A stretch of 64,000 nt of DNA from Pseudomonas sp. Irchel 3E13 (GCF_900187455.1 NZ_FYDX01000003.1:62001-126000); one strand, 5' to 3'. Counted from the first letter of the stretch, positions 33,521-43,766 are shown. Notes: generated by a model from the sequence alone, not told the origin. Translations and numbers: made by a program.

Positions 33521-34468
33521 TCAGTTCGCCACGCGCAGCTCGTGGGTCTTCAGGTCGGCCTCGTGGGCGGCGAGGATTTCCGGCAGGGAGTTGCGCAGGT
33601 ACTCGACCCAGGTCTTGATCTTGGCATCGAGGTACTGCCGCGACGGGTAGATCGCGTACAGGTTCAGCTCCTGCAGGCGGTACTCGGGCATCACCCGCAC
33701 CAGGCTGCCGTCGCGCAGGCCGTCGATCGCCGAGTAGATCGGCAGCACGCCGACGCCCATGCCGCTGCGGATCGCCGCTTTCATCGCGTCGGCGGAGTTC
33801 ACCTGGAACGGCGCCTGGGTGATGTTCACCACTTCCTGGCCTTCCGGGCCGTCGAACAACCATTTTTCCAGCGGAATCACCGGGCTGACCATGCGCAGGC
33901 AGGCGTGCTTGAGCAGGTCCGACGGCTTCTGCGCGATGCCGTGCTGGGCCACGTAATCAGGCGAGGCGCAGACGATGCTGTAGGTGATGCCCAGGCGCTG
34001 CGAGACGAAGCCGGAGTCCGGCAGTTCGCTGGCCAGCACGATGGACACGTCATAGCCCTCGTCCAGCAGGTCCGGCACGCGGTTGGCCATGGTCAGGTCG
34101 AAAGTGACGTCCGGGTGGGTCTGGCGGTAGCGGGCGATGGCGTCGATGACGAAATGCTGGCCGACGCCGGTCATCGAATGCACTTTCAGTTGCCCGGCGG
34201 GGCGGGCATGGGCGTCGCTGGCCTCGGCCTCGGCTTCCTCGACATAGGTGAGGATCTGCTCGCAGCGCATCAGGTAGCGCTTGCCGGCTTCGGTCAAGGC
34301 GATGCGCCGGGTGGTGCGGTTGAGCAGGCGGGTTTGCAGGTGCGCTTCAAGATTGGAAACCGCCCGCGAGACGTTCGCGGTGGTTGTATCCAGTTGCACG
34401 GCCGCGGCGGTGAAGCTACCGACTTGCGCGACGCAACTGAAAGCACGCATGTTTTGCAGGGTGTCCAT
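33521..34468 (-). CDS. LysR-family regulator of the FUSC efflux operon
   Basis: A 315-aa LysR protein: winged helix at 1-65 (MRAFSCVAQVGSFTAAAVQLDTTTANVSRAVSNLEAHL) and an effector domain to the C-terminus. It is divergent from the outer-membrane-factor/FUSC operon (181-nt gap), the arrangement of AaeR with aaeXAB in E. coli, so it probably activates that operon in response to an aromatic acid. Confidence 0.9.
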   Translation of the reverse strand: MDTLQNMRAFSCVAQVGSFTAAAVQLDTTTANVSRAVSNLEAHLQTRLLNRTTRRIALTEAGKRYLMRCEQILTYVEEAEAEASDAHARPAGQLKVHSMTGVGQHFVIDAIARYRQTHPDVTFDLTMANRVPDLLDEGYDVSIVLASELPDSGFVSQRLGITYSIVCASPDYVAQHGIAQKPSDLLKHACLRMVSPVIPLEKWLFDGPEGQEVVNITQAPFQVNSADAMKAAIRSGMGVGVLPIYSAIDGLRDGSLVRVMPEYRLQELNLYAIYPSRQYLDAKIKTWVEYLRNSLPEILAAHEADLKTHELRVAN

Positions 34469-34649
34469 GGGGCGCTCTCAAAGAAGACGACAGAATTGTG
34501 ACATGAAGTAACTAAACCAGTCTTCCGACTAAAGCCGGATTATCGCCAATTCGGTAACAAAGATTCGCAGGAAAGCACGCTTATCGCCACTGCGGCGGCC
34601 CCCTAGAATTGCCCGGCCTCATCCACCTCTACGTCGGGAACTCGCCGCT

Positions 34650-36176
34650 GTGCCGCGTCGCATCATCAGAGCGCTGAATGCGCTCAGTGTCTGTGCCTTT
34701 AGCTTGACCTTGAGCGGCTGTATCGGAACCTGGGGCATTGCCCCGCAAAGCAAGACGCTGCAAGCCAATACCCTGACCCCCGACGCGGCGATCACCGAAG
34801 CCGCGCGCGATGCCCATTGGCCCGACCAGCAATGGTGGCGCGCCTATGGCGATCCGCAACTGGACCGCTGGATCACCCTGGCGATGAACGGCAGCCCGAC
34901 CATCGCCATGGCCGCGGCGCGGGTGCGCGAGGCCAAGGCCATGGCCGGCGTGGTCGAGTCGGCGGAAAAACTCCAGGTCAACGGCGACGCCAGCCTGAAA
35001 CGCCACAACTGGCCGGAAGACCAGTTCTACGGCCCGGGCGCGCTGTCCGGCGCCAACACCTGGGACAACAACGCCGCCCTCGGTTTCAGCTACGCCCTCG
35101 ACCTCTGGGGACGCGAGCGCAATGCCAGCGAGCAGGCCGTGGACATGGCGCACATGAGCGTGGCCCAGGCCCGTCAGGCCCAGCTCGAACTGCAGAACAA
35201 CGTGGTGCGGGTCTACATCCAGCTTTCCCTGCACTTTGCCCAGCGCGATGTGATCAAGGCCGAACTGGCCCAGCAGGAACAGATCCTGGCCCTGGCCGAG
35301 CGGCGCCTGGCCGGCGGCATCGGCACGCATTTCGAAGTCAGCCAGGCGCAGACGCCGCTGCCGGAAACCCACCGCCAGCTCGACGCCCTCAATGAAGAAA
35401 TCGCCCTGGCCCGCAACCAGTTGGCGGCCCTGGCCGGCAAGGGACCGGGGGAGGGCGCGCAATTGCAACGTCCGCAACTGTCCCTCGCCGCGCCGCTGAA
35501 ACTGCCGTCGGCACTGCCGGCGGAACTGGTTGGCCAGCGTCCCGACGTGGTCGCCAGCCGTTGGCAGGTCGCGGCCCAGGCCCGTGGCATCGACGTTGCC
35601 CATGCCGGTTTCTTTCCCAATGTCGACCTGATCGGCGGCCTCGGCTTTATGGCCACCGGCGGCGGCCCGCTGGAATTCCTCACCGGGCGCAAATTCAACT
35701 ACAACGTCGGCCCGGCCATCAGCCTGCCGATCTTCGATGGCGGTCGCCTGCGCTCGCAGCTCGGCGTGGCCTCGGCCGGCTATGACATCGCCGTGGCGCG
35801 CTACAACCAGACCGTGGTGGAAGCGCTCAGGGGCATTTCCGACCAGCTCATTCGCCGCGAGTCGATGAAGGAGCAGGCGCACTTCGCCGCCGAATCCGTG
35901 GCGTCGGCGCAGAAGACCTACGACATCGCCATGATCGCTTTCCAGCGCGGCCTGACCGATTACCTCAACGTGCTCAACGCCCAGACCCTGCTGTTCAAAC
36001 AGCAGATGATCCAGCAGCAGGTCCAGGCCGCGCGCCTGAGCGCCCATGCCGGGCTGGTCACGGCGTTGGGCGGCGGCCTGGGCGCTGGCGCCGATGTGCC
36101 CGAGCCCGGCAAACAGGACGCGCCCCCGACACCCCGCACCCTGGCGATCTTCGACAAAGCCGACCACGCAGAATGA
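34650..36176 (+). CDS. Outer-membrane efflux lipoprotein (NodT/OprM type)
   Basis: A 508-aa outer-membrane factor with a lipoprotein leader (LTLSGC, Cys at about 24) and two OEP domains. It forms the outer channel of the tripartite pump with the FUSC and HlyD proteins encoded downstream. The start is a GTG with a weak GGGAA site; its stop overlaps the FUSC start (ATGA). Confidence 0.9.
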   Translation: MPRRIIRALNALSVCAFSLTLSGCIGTWGIAPQSKTLQANTLTPDAAITEAARDAHWPDQQWWRAYGDPQLDRWITLAMNGSPTIAMAAARVREAKAMAGVVESAEKLQVNGDASLKRHNWPEDQFYGPGALSGANTWDNNAALGFSYALDLWGRERNASEQAVDMAHMSVAQARQAQLELQNNVVRVYIQLSLHFAQRDVIKAELAQQEQILALAERRLAGGIGTHFEVSQAQTPLPETHRQLDALNEEIALARNQLAALAGKGPGEGAQLQRPQLSLAAPLKLPSALPAELVGQRPDVVASRWQVAAQARGIDVAHAGFFPNVDLIGGLGFMATGGGPLEFLTGRKFNYNVGPAISLPIFDGGRLRSQLGVASAGYDIAVARYNQTVVEALRGISDQLIRRESMKEQAHFAAESVASAQKTYDIAMIAFQRGLTDYLNVLNAQTLLFKQQMIQQQVQAARLSAHAGLVTALGGGLGAGADVPEPGKQDAPPTPRTLAIFDKADHAE

Positions 36177-38359
36177 ACGCCCTGACCCTGCCGTTCCGTT
36201 GGCTGGCCTCGCTTGAGTGGCGCCGCGGATTCTTCCACTGGGCGCGCACCGACGGCGTGACCTGGGTGTACATCTTCAAGGTGCTGGTCGCCGCGTTCGC
36301 CACCCTCTGGCTGGCGATGCGCCTGGAACTGCCGCAGCCGCGCACGGCGATGATCACCGTGTTCATCGTCATGCAGCCGCAGAGCGGGCACGTGTTCGCC
36401 AAGAGCTTCTACCGGGTGCTCGGCACCCTCGCCGGCTCGGCGATGATGGTGGCGCTGATCGCGATCTTTCCGCAGAACACCGAGCTGTTTCTGCCCAGCC
36501 TGGCGCTGTGGGTCGGCCTCTGCTCGGCGGGCGCGATGCGCTACCGCACCTTCCGCGCCTACGGCTTCGTCCTGGCCGGCTACACCGCGGCGATGATCGG
36601 CTTGCCGATCCTCGACCAGCCGCAGCAAGCCTTCATGGCGGCGGTCTGGCGGGTACTGGAAATCGGCCTGGGGATCTTCATCTCGACCCTGGTCAGCGCC
36701 GCGATCCTGCCGCAATCGGCCAGTGCCGCGATGCGCAACGCCTTGTATCAGCGCTTCGGCGTGTTCGCCGGCGTGGTGGTGGAAGGGCTGCGTGGCGACA
36801 GCCAGCGTGATCGCCTGGAAAGCAGCAACGTGCGTTTTATCGCCGAAGCGGTTGGCCTGGAAAGCCTGCGCAGCGTGACCACCTTCGAAGACCCGCACAT
36901 GCGCCGGCGCAGTGGCCGGCTGGTGCGCATGAACAGCGAGTTCATGGCCATCACCACGCGCTACAACGCCCTGCACCAGTTGCTCGAACGCCTGCGTCTG
37001 CGTGGACCGTTGCAGATCGTCAGCGCCATCGAACCGGGCCTGAAGACCCTCGCCGAGCTGCTCGACCCCTATGTCGGCCGCGCCCTGACCGATGCCGACG
37101 CCCTGCGCCTGACCCTCGAACTGGCCGCGTACAAGGAAGGCCTGCCGGCCCAGGTGCGCAGCTTGCGCGCGGCCTTCGAAGAAACCGGGCCGAGCGAAAC
37201 CGAACTGCTGGATTTCCACACCGCCTACGAGCTGCTTTATCGCTTCGTCGACGACATGCACAGCTACGCCGAGACCCACGCTTCGCTGGCCGCGCACAAC
37301 CACGAACGCGAGCAGTGGGACGAGCCCTATGTGGCGCAGACCAACTGGCTGGTGTCGGCCGCCGCCGGGGTGCGCGCGGCGGCGGTGCTGTTGCTGCTCG
37401 GCAGCTATTGGCTGCTCAGCAACTGGCCCAGCGGCGGCATGATGACCCTGATCGCGACCGTCACCGTGGGCCTCTCGGCGGCGTCGCCAAACCCCAAGCG
37501 CATGTCGTTCCAGATGGCGTGCGGCACGCTGTTCGGCGCCTTCGTCGGCTTCTTCGAAACCTTCTTCGTGTTTCCCTGGATCGACGGTTTCCCGCTGCTG
37601 TGCATGGTGTTGGCGCCGGTCTTCGTGCTCGGCGCCTTCCTCGCCTCGCGCCCGGCCTACGCGGGCTACGGCATCGGCCTGCTGGTGTTCTTCGCCATCG
37701 GCTCGGTGCCGAACAACCTGACGGTGTACAACCCCTACACCTACATCAACGACTACATCGGCATGATCATCGGCATGCTGGTCTGCGCGGCGGCGGGCGC
37801 GATCATCCTGCCGCCCAACAGCCGCTGGCTGTGGAGCCGCCTGGAGCAGGACCTGCGCGAACAAGTGCTGTTCGCCATCACCGGGCGCCTGCGCGGGCTT
37901 GGTTCCGGTTTCGAAAGCCGCACCCGCGACCTGCTGCACCAGGCCTATGGCCTGGCGGTGGGCCAGCCGCTGGTGCAGAGCCGCTTGCTGCGCTGGATGT
38001 TCGTGGTGCTGGAAGTCGGCCACGCCATCATCGAACTGCGCAAGGAGCAGGCGATCCTGCCGGTGCATCCGAGCTACGCCGAATCGCAGCCATGGCGCCA
38101 GGCGATCCGGGTCATGGGCCGGGCGCTGGCGCGCCTGTTCCTGCAACCGACGGCGAGCAACCACGAGCGTGCGCTGATCGCCGTGGATCACGCCATCAGC
38201 CGCGTGCAGGCCACCGACGAACCCTTCGCCCGCCACTTCGATACTTCCGCGCTGCGCCGGGTGCAAAGCTACCTGCACTTCATCCGAACCTCCCTGCTCG
38301 ACCCCCAATCGCCGCTGGCCGAACTCGGCCCGTCGCAAGGACTGCCCCATGCTCCGTGA
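36173..38359 (+). CDS. FUSC-family inner-membrane efflux protein (AaeB-like)
   Basis: A 728-aa transporter with two blocks of membrane helices (about 35-170 and 390-545) separated by cytoplasmic regions, the FUSC/AaeB plan. The family exports aromatic carboxylic acids, fusaric acid and similar compounds. It overlaps the upstream gene by 4 nt and the downstream DUF1656 gene by 11 nt. Confidence 0.92.
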   Translation: MNALTLPFRWLASLEWRRGFFHWARTDGVTWVYIFKVLVAAFATLWLAMRLELPQPRTAMITVFIVMQPQSGHVFAKSFYRVLGTLAGSAMMVALIAIFPQNTELFLPSLALWVGLCSAGAMRYRTFRAYGFVLAGYTAAMIGLPILDQPQQAFMAAVWRVLEIGLGIFISTLVSAAILPQSASAAMRNALYQRFGVFAGVVVEGLRGDSQRDRLESSNVRFIAEAVGLESLRSVTTFEDPHMRRRSGRLVRMNSEFMAITTRYNALHQLLERLRLRGPLQIVSAIEPGLKTLAELLDPYVGRALTDADALRLTLELAAYKEGLPAQVRSLRAAFEETGPSETELLDFHTAYELLYRFVDDMHSYAETHASLAAHNHEREQWDEPYVAQTNWLVSAAAGVRAAAVLLLLGSYWLLSNWPSGGMMTLIATVTVGLSAASPNPKRMSFQMACGTLFGAFVGFFETFFVFPWIDGFPLLCMVLAPVFVLGAFLASRPAYAGYGIGLLVFFAIGSVPNNLTVYNPYTYINDYIGMIIGMLVCAAAGAIILPPNSRWLWSRLEQDLREQVLFAITGRLRGLGSGFESRTRDLLHQAYGLAVGQPLVQSRLLRWMFVVLEVGHAIIELRKEQAILPVHPSYAESQPWRQAIRVMGRALARLFLQPTASNHERALIAVDHAISRVQATDEPFARHFDTSALRRVQSYLHFIRTSLLDPQSPLAELGPSQGLPHAP

Positions 38360-38549
38360 AATCGCCTTCCATGGCCTTTACATGCCGACTGTGACCCTGA
38401 TGTTCCTGTTCGCCGCCGGCCTGGCCTGGGGGCTGGACCGCTTCATCGCGAGCGTCGATGGCTACCGTTTTTTCTGGCACCCGTCGCTGCTGCGCCTGTG
38501 CCTGTTCATCTGCCTGTTCGGCGCCATGGCGCTGACCGTTTACCGTTGA
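38349..38549 (+). CDS. DUF1656 (AaeX-like) small membrane protein
   Basis: A 66-aa protein with two membrane helices (LYMPTVTLMFLFAAGLAWGL and LLRLCLFICLFGAMALTVY). The family always accompanies FUSC/HlyD pumps; it is the counterpart of E. coli AaeX and is probably a pump accessory. Starts inside the end of the FUSC gene. Confidence 0.9.
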   Translation: MLREIAFHGLYMPTVTLMFLFAAGLAWGLDRFIASVDGYRFFWHPSLLRLCLFICLFGAMALTVYR

Positions 38550-38559
38550 GAGTCCGTCG

Positions 38560-39411
38560 ATGAAGAAGTTTTTCAGCCTGATCGCCACCTTGCTCGTGCT
38601 GGTTGCCGCCGTGGCGATCGGCCGGCAACTCTGGGTGAGCTACATGACCACGCCCTGGACCCGCGACGGCCGGGTGCGCGCCGACATCATCAACGTCGCC
38701 GCCGACGTGCCCGGCTACGTGGTGGACGTACCGGTGAAGGACAACCAGTGGGTGAAAAAGGGCGATGTGCTGCTGCGGATCGACCCCGAGCACTACGAAG
38801 TTGCGGTGCGCCAGGCCGAGGCGCTGGTGGCCTCGCGCAAGGCCACCTGGGACATGCGCAAGGTCAACGCCAGCCGCCGCGCCGACATGGACAACCTGGT
38901 GATCTCCAGGGAAAACCGCGACGACGCCAGCAACATCGCCAACGCCGCCCAGGCCGACTACCAACAGGCCCAGGCGCAACTGGCGGCTGCGCAACTGGAC
39001 CTCAAGCGCACTACCATCCTCGCCACCGTCGACGGCTACGTCACCAACCTCAACGTCCACCGCGGCGACTACGCCCGCACCGGCGAAGCGAAAATGGCGG
39101 TGGTCGACAGCAACTCGTTCTGGGTCTACGGCTTCTTCGAAGAAACCAAACTGCCCCATGTGAAAGTGGGCGCCGAAGCCGAGTTGCAGATGATGAGCGG
39201 CGAAGTGCTCAAGGGCCATGTGGAGAGCATCTCCCGCGGCATCTACGACCGCGACAACCCCGAGAGCCGCGAACTGATCGCCGACGTCAACCCGACCTTC
39301 AACTGGGTGCGCCTGGCGCAGCGGGTGCCGGTGCGGATTCATATCGATGAAGTGCCGGAGGGCTTTTTGTTGGCGGCGGGGACGACGTGTACGGTGGTGG
39401 TGAAGCCCTGA
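38560..39411 (+). CDS. HlyD-family periplasmic adaptor (AaeA-like)
   Basis: A 283-aa membrane-fusion protein. One N-terminal membrane anchor (FFSLIATLLVLVAAVAIGRQLWV), then a biotinyl-lipoyl-like domain (VAADVPGYVVDVPVKDNQWVKKGDVLLRID), a coiled-coil hairpin and a beta-barrel. It bridges the FUSC protein to the outer-membrane factor. The last gene of the operon, 10 nt after DUF1656. Confidence 0.92.
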   Translation: MKKFFSLIATLLVLVAAVAIGRQLWVSYMTTPWTRDGRVRADIINVAADVPGYVVDVPVKDNQWVKKGDVLLRIDPEHYEVAVRQAEALVASRKATWDMRKVNASRRADMDNLVISRENRDDASNIANAAQADYQQAQAQLAAAQLDLKRTTILATVDGYVTNLNVHRGDYARTGEAKMAVVDSNSFWVYGFFEETKLPHVKVGAEAELQMMSGEVLKGHVESISRGIYDRDNPESRELIADVNPTFNWVRLAQRVPVRIHIDEVPEGFLLAAGTTCTVVVKP

Positions 39412-39440
39412 TCGAGGGCCTGAGGGCACTGATGAAACCT

Positions 39441-39464
39441 GTGGGAGCCGGCTTGCCGGCGATG
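39441..39464. repeat. Solitary REP-like palindrome
   Basis: GTGGGAGCCGGCTTGCCGGC, a variant of the Pseudomonas REP theme (GCCGGC TT GCCGGC core), lies after the HlyD gene. It is followed by a further GC-rich palindrome (GCCGCGCCGGCGGC) to about 39481. It may end transcription from both sides. Confidence 0.6.
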
Positions 39465-39519
39465 CGCCGCGCCGGCGGCGCCCGATCTCAAGAGCGCTGA
39501 AGATCCATCGACAGCCCGC

Positions 39520-39969
39520 TTACCCCGCCACCCCAACCAACACCGGACACCCCACCCGATCAATCACCTTCCCGCTCACCGACGGGTCCAGCAACCTCCC
39601 AAGCCGCGACAGATGCCGGTGGCCCATGATGATCAGCTCGCACTCCAGTGCCTTCGCCTGGTCGACGATCGCCTCCACCGGCTCGGCGGCAATCACACGG
39701 CCATCGCAAGAAAATCCGCTGTCGCGCAAGGCCGCCACGGCGTCTTTCACCGCTCGCTCAGCCAAGTGTTGTTCGTCGCAGGCGGCGGGGTATTCCTCTT
39801 CTTCGCCGCGGGTGTAGGCGGCGGGTTGGTCGTGCACGGCGAAGGTGGCGTCGATCGCCAGCAGTACTTGCAGGTGATGCTGTTCCGGTCGGCAGTAGCG
39901 GCGGGCGAGGTCGAGCAGGCTGGCGCAGGCGGGGGAGGCGTCGATGGCGATCAGTACCGGGCTGGGCAT
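39520..39969 (-). CDS. Universal stress protein (UspA family)
   Basis: A 149-aa single-domain UspA protein. It starts MPSPVLIAIDASPACASLLDLA and ends with the family's nucleotide-loop pattern, IMGHRHLSRLGRLLDPSVSGKVIDRVGCPVLV, a variant of G-x2-G-x9-G(S/T) typical of the ATP-binding class. The ATG at 39969 has AAGGAA upstream; the longer frame is unsupported. Confidence 0.88.
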   Translation of the reverse strand: MPSPVLIAIDASPACASLLDLARRYCRPEQHHLQVLLAIDATFAVHDQPAAYTRGEEEEYPAACDEQHLAERAVKDAVAALRDSGFSCDGRVIAAEPVEAIVDQAKALECELIIMGHRHLSRLGRLLDPSVSGKVIDRVGCPVLVGVAG

Positions 39970-40120
39970 GCGGGTTCCTTGGCAGGGGTGGAGACGGGGC
40001 ATTTTCGACCTGTTTCGGCGCCCGGATAAATGGCCCGGCGTGCACTGGATCATTGCGCCTGGCGCAATCCGCAGAGCTGCTAAGATCGCGTTTCCATCAC
40101 GTCACCCACGGAGCCCGGCC

Positions 40121-41026
40121 ATGCAACTCCCGGACATGAACCTGCTTGTCGCCCTCGATGCCTTGCTCGACGAGGGCAGTGTGGTCGGCGCGGCCCAGCG
40201 CATGAACCTGAGTCCGGCGGCCATGAGCCGGACCCTGAGCCGGATTCGCGAAGCGCTCGGTGATCCGATCCTGGTCCGCGCCGGTCGCGGCCTGGTGCCG
40301 ACGCCGCGGGCGCTGGCGTTGCAGGAGCAGGTGCGGGTGCTGGTGGAGCAGGCCGGGCAGGTGTTCCGTGGCGGCGACGAGGTGGACCTGCCGAACCTCG
40401 ACCGAGCCTTCAATATCCGCACCAACGACCTGTTCATCGCGCTCTATGGCGCGCAGTTGCTGCGCAAGATGCACGAGCAGGCGCCGCGCACGGTGCTGCG
40501 CTTCGTCCCGGAAACCGGCGGCGATGACGACACGGTGCTGCGCGACGGGCGCACCGACCTGATCATCAGTTCGACCATCGACCTCGGCCCGGAGATCAAG
40601 GTGCAGAGTCTGTTCCATACCGTCTATGTCGGCCTGGTGCGCCGCGATCACCCGATCTTCGACAGTGAGATCACGCCGGAGAGCTTTGCGGCTTATCCAC
40701 AAATCAGCGTGTCGCGGCGCGGGCGGGCCAACGGGCCGATCGATGTCGAGCTGGCCAACTTCAAGGTGCAGCGGCGGGTGGCGTTGATCACGCCGAGTTT
40801 CCATTCGGCGATGTTCTCGCTGCCGGCGTCGGACCTGATCCTGCCGATGCCGGCCAATATCCTCAACAGCGTCGCCCGGCTCGGCCTGCCGCTGCGCTCG
40901 TTCGAGATTCCGCTGCCGATGGAACGGGTCACGGTGATGCAGGCCTGGCACCCGCGTTTCCACAACGATCCGGCGCACCGCTGGCTGCGCCAGACCCTGA
41001 AAACCTGCTGCAGCGTCGACCCTTGA
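40121..41026 (+). CDS. LysR-family regulator next to the EmrAB-type operon
   Basis: A 301-aa LysR protein with the winged helix at about 5-65 (NLLVALDALLDEGSVVGAAQRMNLSPAAMSRTLSRIREAL) and effector domain. It is of the NodD/SyrM-like branch (VALDALL). It is transcribed in the same direction as, and 109 nt before, the MFS pump operon, and probably controls it. Confidence 0.88.
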   Translation: MQLPDMNLLVALDALLDEGSVVGAAQRMNLSPAAMSRTLSRIREALGDPILVRAGRGLVPTPRALALQEQVRVLVEQAGQVFRGGDEVDLPNLDRAFNIRTNDLFIALYGAQLLRKMHEQAPRTVLRFVPETGGDDDTVLRDGRTDLIISSTIDLGPEIKVQSLFHTVYVGLVRRDHPIFDSEITPESFAAYPQISVSRRGRANGPIDVELANFKVQRRVALITPSFHSAMFSLPASDLILPMPANILNSVARLGLPLRSFEIPLPMERVTVMQAWHPRFHNDPAHRWLRQTLKTCCSVDP

Positions 41027-41135
41027 ACCGTCGATTGCGTTTGGTGCAACTGTAAACTGCCGAGAAGTCAGTTTTCGTAAGCATTCAGTGTTTCTAGACT
41101 CGCTCCAGTCAATTTGTTGCTGGAGATTTCTACTG

Positions 41136-42677
41136 ATGACGTCCCTCACCGCGCCCCTTGCCGCGCCTGCCGCTGCCCCGGCGGCGGCCGCTCCCGCGCA
41201 ACAGGCGTTTGGCCTGCGGGTGGTGGTCGGGCTGTTTGGCGTGCTGCTGGCGGTGCTCTGCGCCGGGCTCAACGAGATGGTCACCAAGATCTCGCTGGCC
41301 GATATTCGCGGCGCCATGGGCATCGGCGCCGACGAGGGTGCCTGGCTGGTGGCGGTCTATGCCGCCGCGTCGGTGTCGGCCATGGCGTTCTCGCCGTGGC
41401 TGGCGGCGACCTTTTCCCTGCGCCGCTTCACCCTCAGCGCGGTCGGCCTGTTCGCCGTGCTCGGGTTGGTGCAGCCCTATGCGCCGGACCTGCACAGCCT
41501 GATGGTGCTGCGAATACTCCAGGGCCTGGCCTCCGGCGCGCTGCCGCCGATGCTGATGAGCGTGGCGCTGCGTTTCCTGCCGCCAGGCATCAAGGTCTAC
41601 GGCCTGGCCTGCTACGCCCTGACCGCCACCTTCGGCCCCAACCTGGGCACGCCGCTGGCCGGTTTGTGGACCGAGTACGTCAGCTGGCAGTGGTCGTTCT
41701 GGCAGATCATCCTGCCCTCGGCGCTGGCGATGTTCTGCGTCGGCTGGGGCTTGCCGCAGGATCCGCTGCGCCTGGAGCGCTTCCGCCAACTGGACTGGCG
41801 CGGCGTGCTGCTGGGCCTGCCGGCGATCAGTTCGCTGGTGCTCGGCTTGAGCCTGGGTGACCGCTGGGGCTGGTTCGATTCGACGCTGATTTGCTGGCTG
41901 CTGGGCGGCGGCCTGCTGTTGCTGGTGCTGTTCATGTTCAACGAATGGTCCGAGCCGCTGCCGTTCTTCCAGTTGCGCATGCTCGGCCGGCGCAACCTCA
42001 GCTTCGCCCTGGTGACCCTGGCCGGCGTGCTGGTGGTGCTGTCGGCGGTGATCAGCATTCCGTCCGCATACCTGGCGCAGATCCAGGGCTACAGACCGGC
42101 CCAGACCAGCCCGCTGATGTTGCTGGTGGCGATGCCGCAACTGATCTCGCTGCCGCTGGTGGCGGCGCTGTGCAATATCCGCGCGGTGGACTGCCGCTGG
42201 GTGCTGGCGGTGGGCCTGGGGATGTTGGCGCTGAGCTGCTTCGGTGGCACCCAACTGACCTCGGAATGGATTCGCGACAACTTCTATCTGCTGCAACTGC
42301 TGCAGGTATTTGGCCAGCCGATGGCGGTGCTGCCGCTGCTGATGCTTGCGACCAATGGCATGAGCCCGCAGGAAGGGCCGTTCGCTTCGGCCTGGTTCAA
42401 CACGGTCAAGGGGCTTTCGGCGGTGGTTGCCGGGGGTCTGCTGGATGCCCTCGGCACCGTGCGCCGGCATTTCCATTCCACCCACCTCACCGACAGCCTG
42501 GGCAACGCGCCCTTGCTCGACGACAGCGCCGCCAACCTGGCCCGGCGCATCCATGAACAGGCGCTGGTGCTGGCTTCGGCCGACCTTTATCTGTTCGTGG
42601 CGTGCATTGCCGTGGCGCTGATTTGCCTGATTCCTTTCGTGCCTGTCCGGGTCTATCCACCGCGTGCGGTGGCCTGA
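41136..42677 (+). CDS. DHA2-family MFS efflux pump (EmrB-like)
   Basis: A 513-aa protein with about 14 membrane helices, the DHA2 drug:proton antiporter plan; LNEMVTKISLADIRGAMGIGADEGAWLVAVYAAASVSAMAFSPWLA is the family N-terminal block. The ATG at 41136 has GGAG upstream. It works with the HlyD and outer-membrane-factor genes that follow. Confidence 0.92.
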   Translation: MTSLTAPLAAPAAAPAAAAPAQQAFGLRVVVGLFGVLLAVLCAGLNEMVTKISLADIRGAMGIGADEGAWLVAVYAAASVSAMAFSPWLAATFSLRRFTLSAVGLFAVLGLVQPYAPDLHSLMVLRILQGLASGALPPMLMSVALRFLPPGIKVYGLACYALTATFGPNLGTPLAGLWTEYVSWQWSFWQIILPSALAMFCVGWGLPQDPLRLERFRQLDWRGVLLGLPAISSLVLGLSLGDRWGWFDSTLICWLLGGGLLLLVLFMFNEWSEPLPFFQLRMLGRRNLSFALVTLAGVLVVLSAVISIPSAYLAQIQGYRPAQTSPLMLLVAMPQLISLPLVAALCNIRAVDCRWVLAVGLGMLALSCFGGTQLTSEWIRDNFYLLQLLQVFGQPMAVLPLLMLATNGMSPQEGPFASAWFNTVKGLSAVVAGGLLDALGTVRRHFHSTHLTDSLGNAPLLDDSAANLARRIHEQALVLASADLYLFVACIAVALICLIPFVPVRVYPPRAVA

Positions 42678-42704
42678 GCCTGGAAGAATTAGAGACTTGC
42701 CGAC

Positions 42705-43766
42705 ATGACCAACACACGCAAAAACATCCTTATTGGCTCGGTGCTCGCCATTGCCGTCCTCGCCGCCATCGGCGGTCCGCACCTGCTGGGCAGCGACCAC
42801 CGCCAGCGCACCAACGATGCCTACGTCAGCGCCGACTACACCGTGGTCGCGCCGAAGGTGGCGGGCTTTATCAAAGAAGTGCGGGTGGAAGACAACCAGC
42901 AAGTCAGCGCCGGGCAATTGCTGGCGACCCTCGACGACCGCGATTACCAGGCCGCGCTGGACGCCGCCCAGGCCCAGTTGCTGGTGGCCCGTGCGCAAAG
43001 CGCCGACGCCCGCGCGACGCTTGAGCGGCAGGCCGCGCTGATTGCCCAGGCCGACGCCGCGCTCAAGGCCGCGCAGGCCGAGACGGCCTTCGCCAATCAT
43101 GAAGTGACCCGCTACAGCCGCCTCGCCGAGCAGGGCGCCGGCACGGTGCAGAACGCGCAGCAGGCGCGCAGTCGGGTCGACCAGGCCAGCGCCCGCCAGG
43201 CCAACGCCCAGGCCGCGCTGCTGGCAACGCGCAAACAGGTGGACATCCTCGACGCCCAGGTCGCCAGTGCCGACGGCCAGCTCAAGCGCGCCGAAGCCGG
43301 GGTCGAAAAAGCCAACCTGGACCTGTCCTACACCCGCATTGTCGCGCCGGTGGACGGCATGGTCGGCGAGCGCGCGCTGCGCGTCGGTGCCTACGTCAAT
43401 CCCGGCGCACGGCTGCTGTCGGTGGTGCCGCTGAGCCAGGCCTACGTGATCGGCAACTTCCAGGAAACCCAACTGACCCACGTGCAGCCCGGCCAGCCGG
43501 TGAGCATCAGCGTCGATACGTTCTCCGGCGAAACCCTGCGCGGCCATGTGCAGAGCATCGCCCCGGCGACCGGCGTGACCTTCGCCGCGGTCAAACCGGA
43601 TAACGCCACCGGCAACTTCACCAAGGTGGTCCAGCGGATTCCGGTGAAGATCGTCTTCGACGCCGAGCAGCCGCTGCTGGAGCGTCTGCGCGTGGGCATG
43701 TCGGTGGAAGCCACCATCGATACCCAGGGCGACACCCTCGGTGGCAAGGAGGTCAGCGCGCGATGA
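42705..43766 (+). CDS. HlyD-family periplasmic adaptor (EmrA-like)
   Basis: A 353-aa membrane-fusion protein with one N-terminal anchor (ILIGSVLAIAVLAAIGG), a lipoyl-like domain (TVVAPKVAGFIKEVRVEDNQQVSAGQLLATLDDRDY), a long alanine-rich coiled coil (about 85-205) and a beta-barrel. It couples the MFS pump to the outer-membrane factor. Its ATGA stop overlaps the next start. Confidence 0.93.
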   Translation: MTNTRKNILIGSVLAIAVLAAIGGPHLLGSDHRQRTNDAYVSADYTVVAPKVAGFIKEVRVEDNQQVSAGQLLATLDDRDYQAALDAAQAQLLVARAQSADARATLERQAALIAQADAALKAAQAETAFANHEVTRYSRLAEQGAGTVQNAQQARSRVDQASARQANAQAALLATRKQVDILDAQVASADGQLKRAEAGVEKANLDLSYTRIVAPVDGMVGERALRVGAYVNPGARLLSVVPLSQAYVIGNFQETQLTHVQPGQPVSISVDTFSGETLRGHVQSIAPATGVTFAAVKPDNATGNFTKVVQRIPVKIVFDAEQPLLERLRVGMSVEATIDTQGDTLGGKEVSAR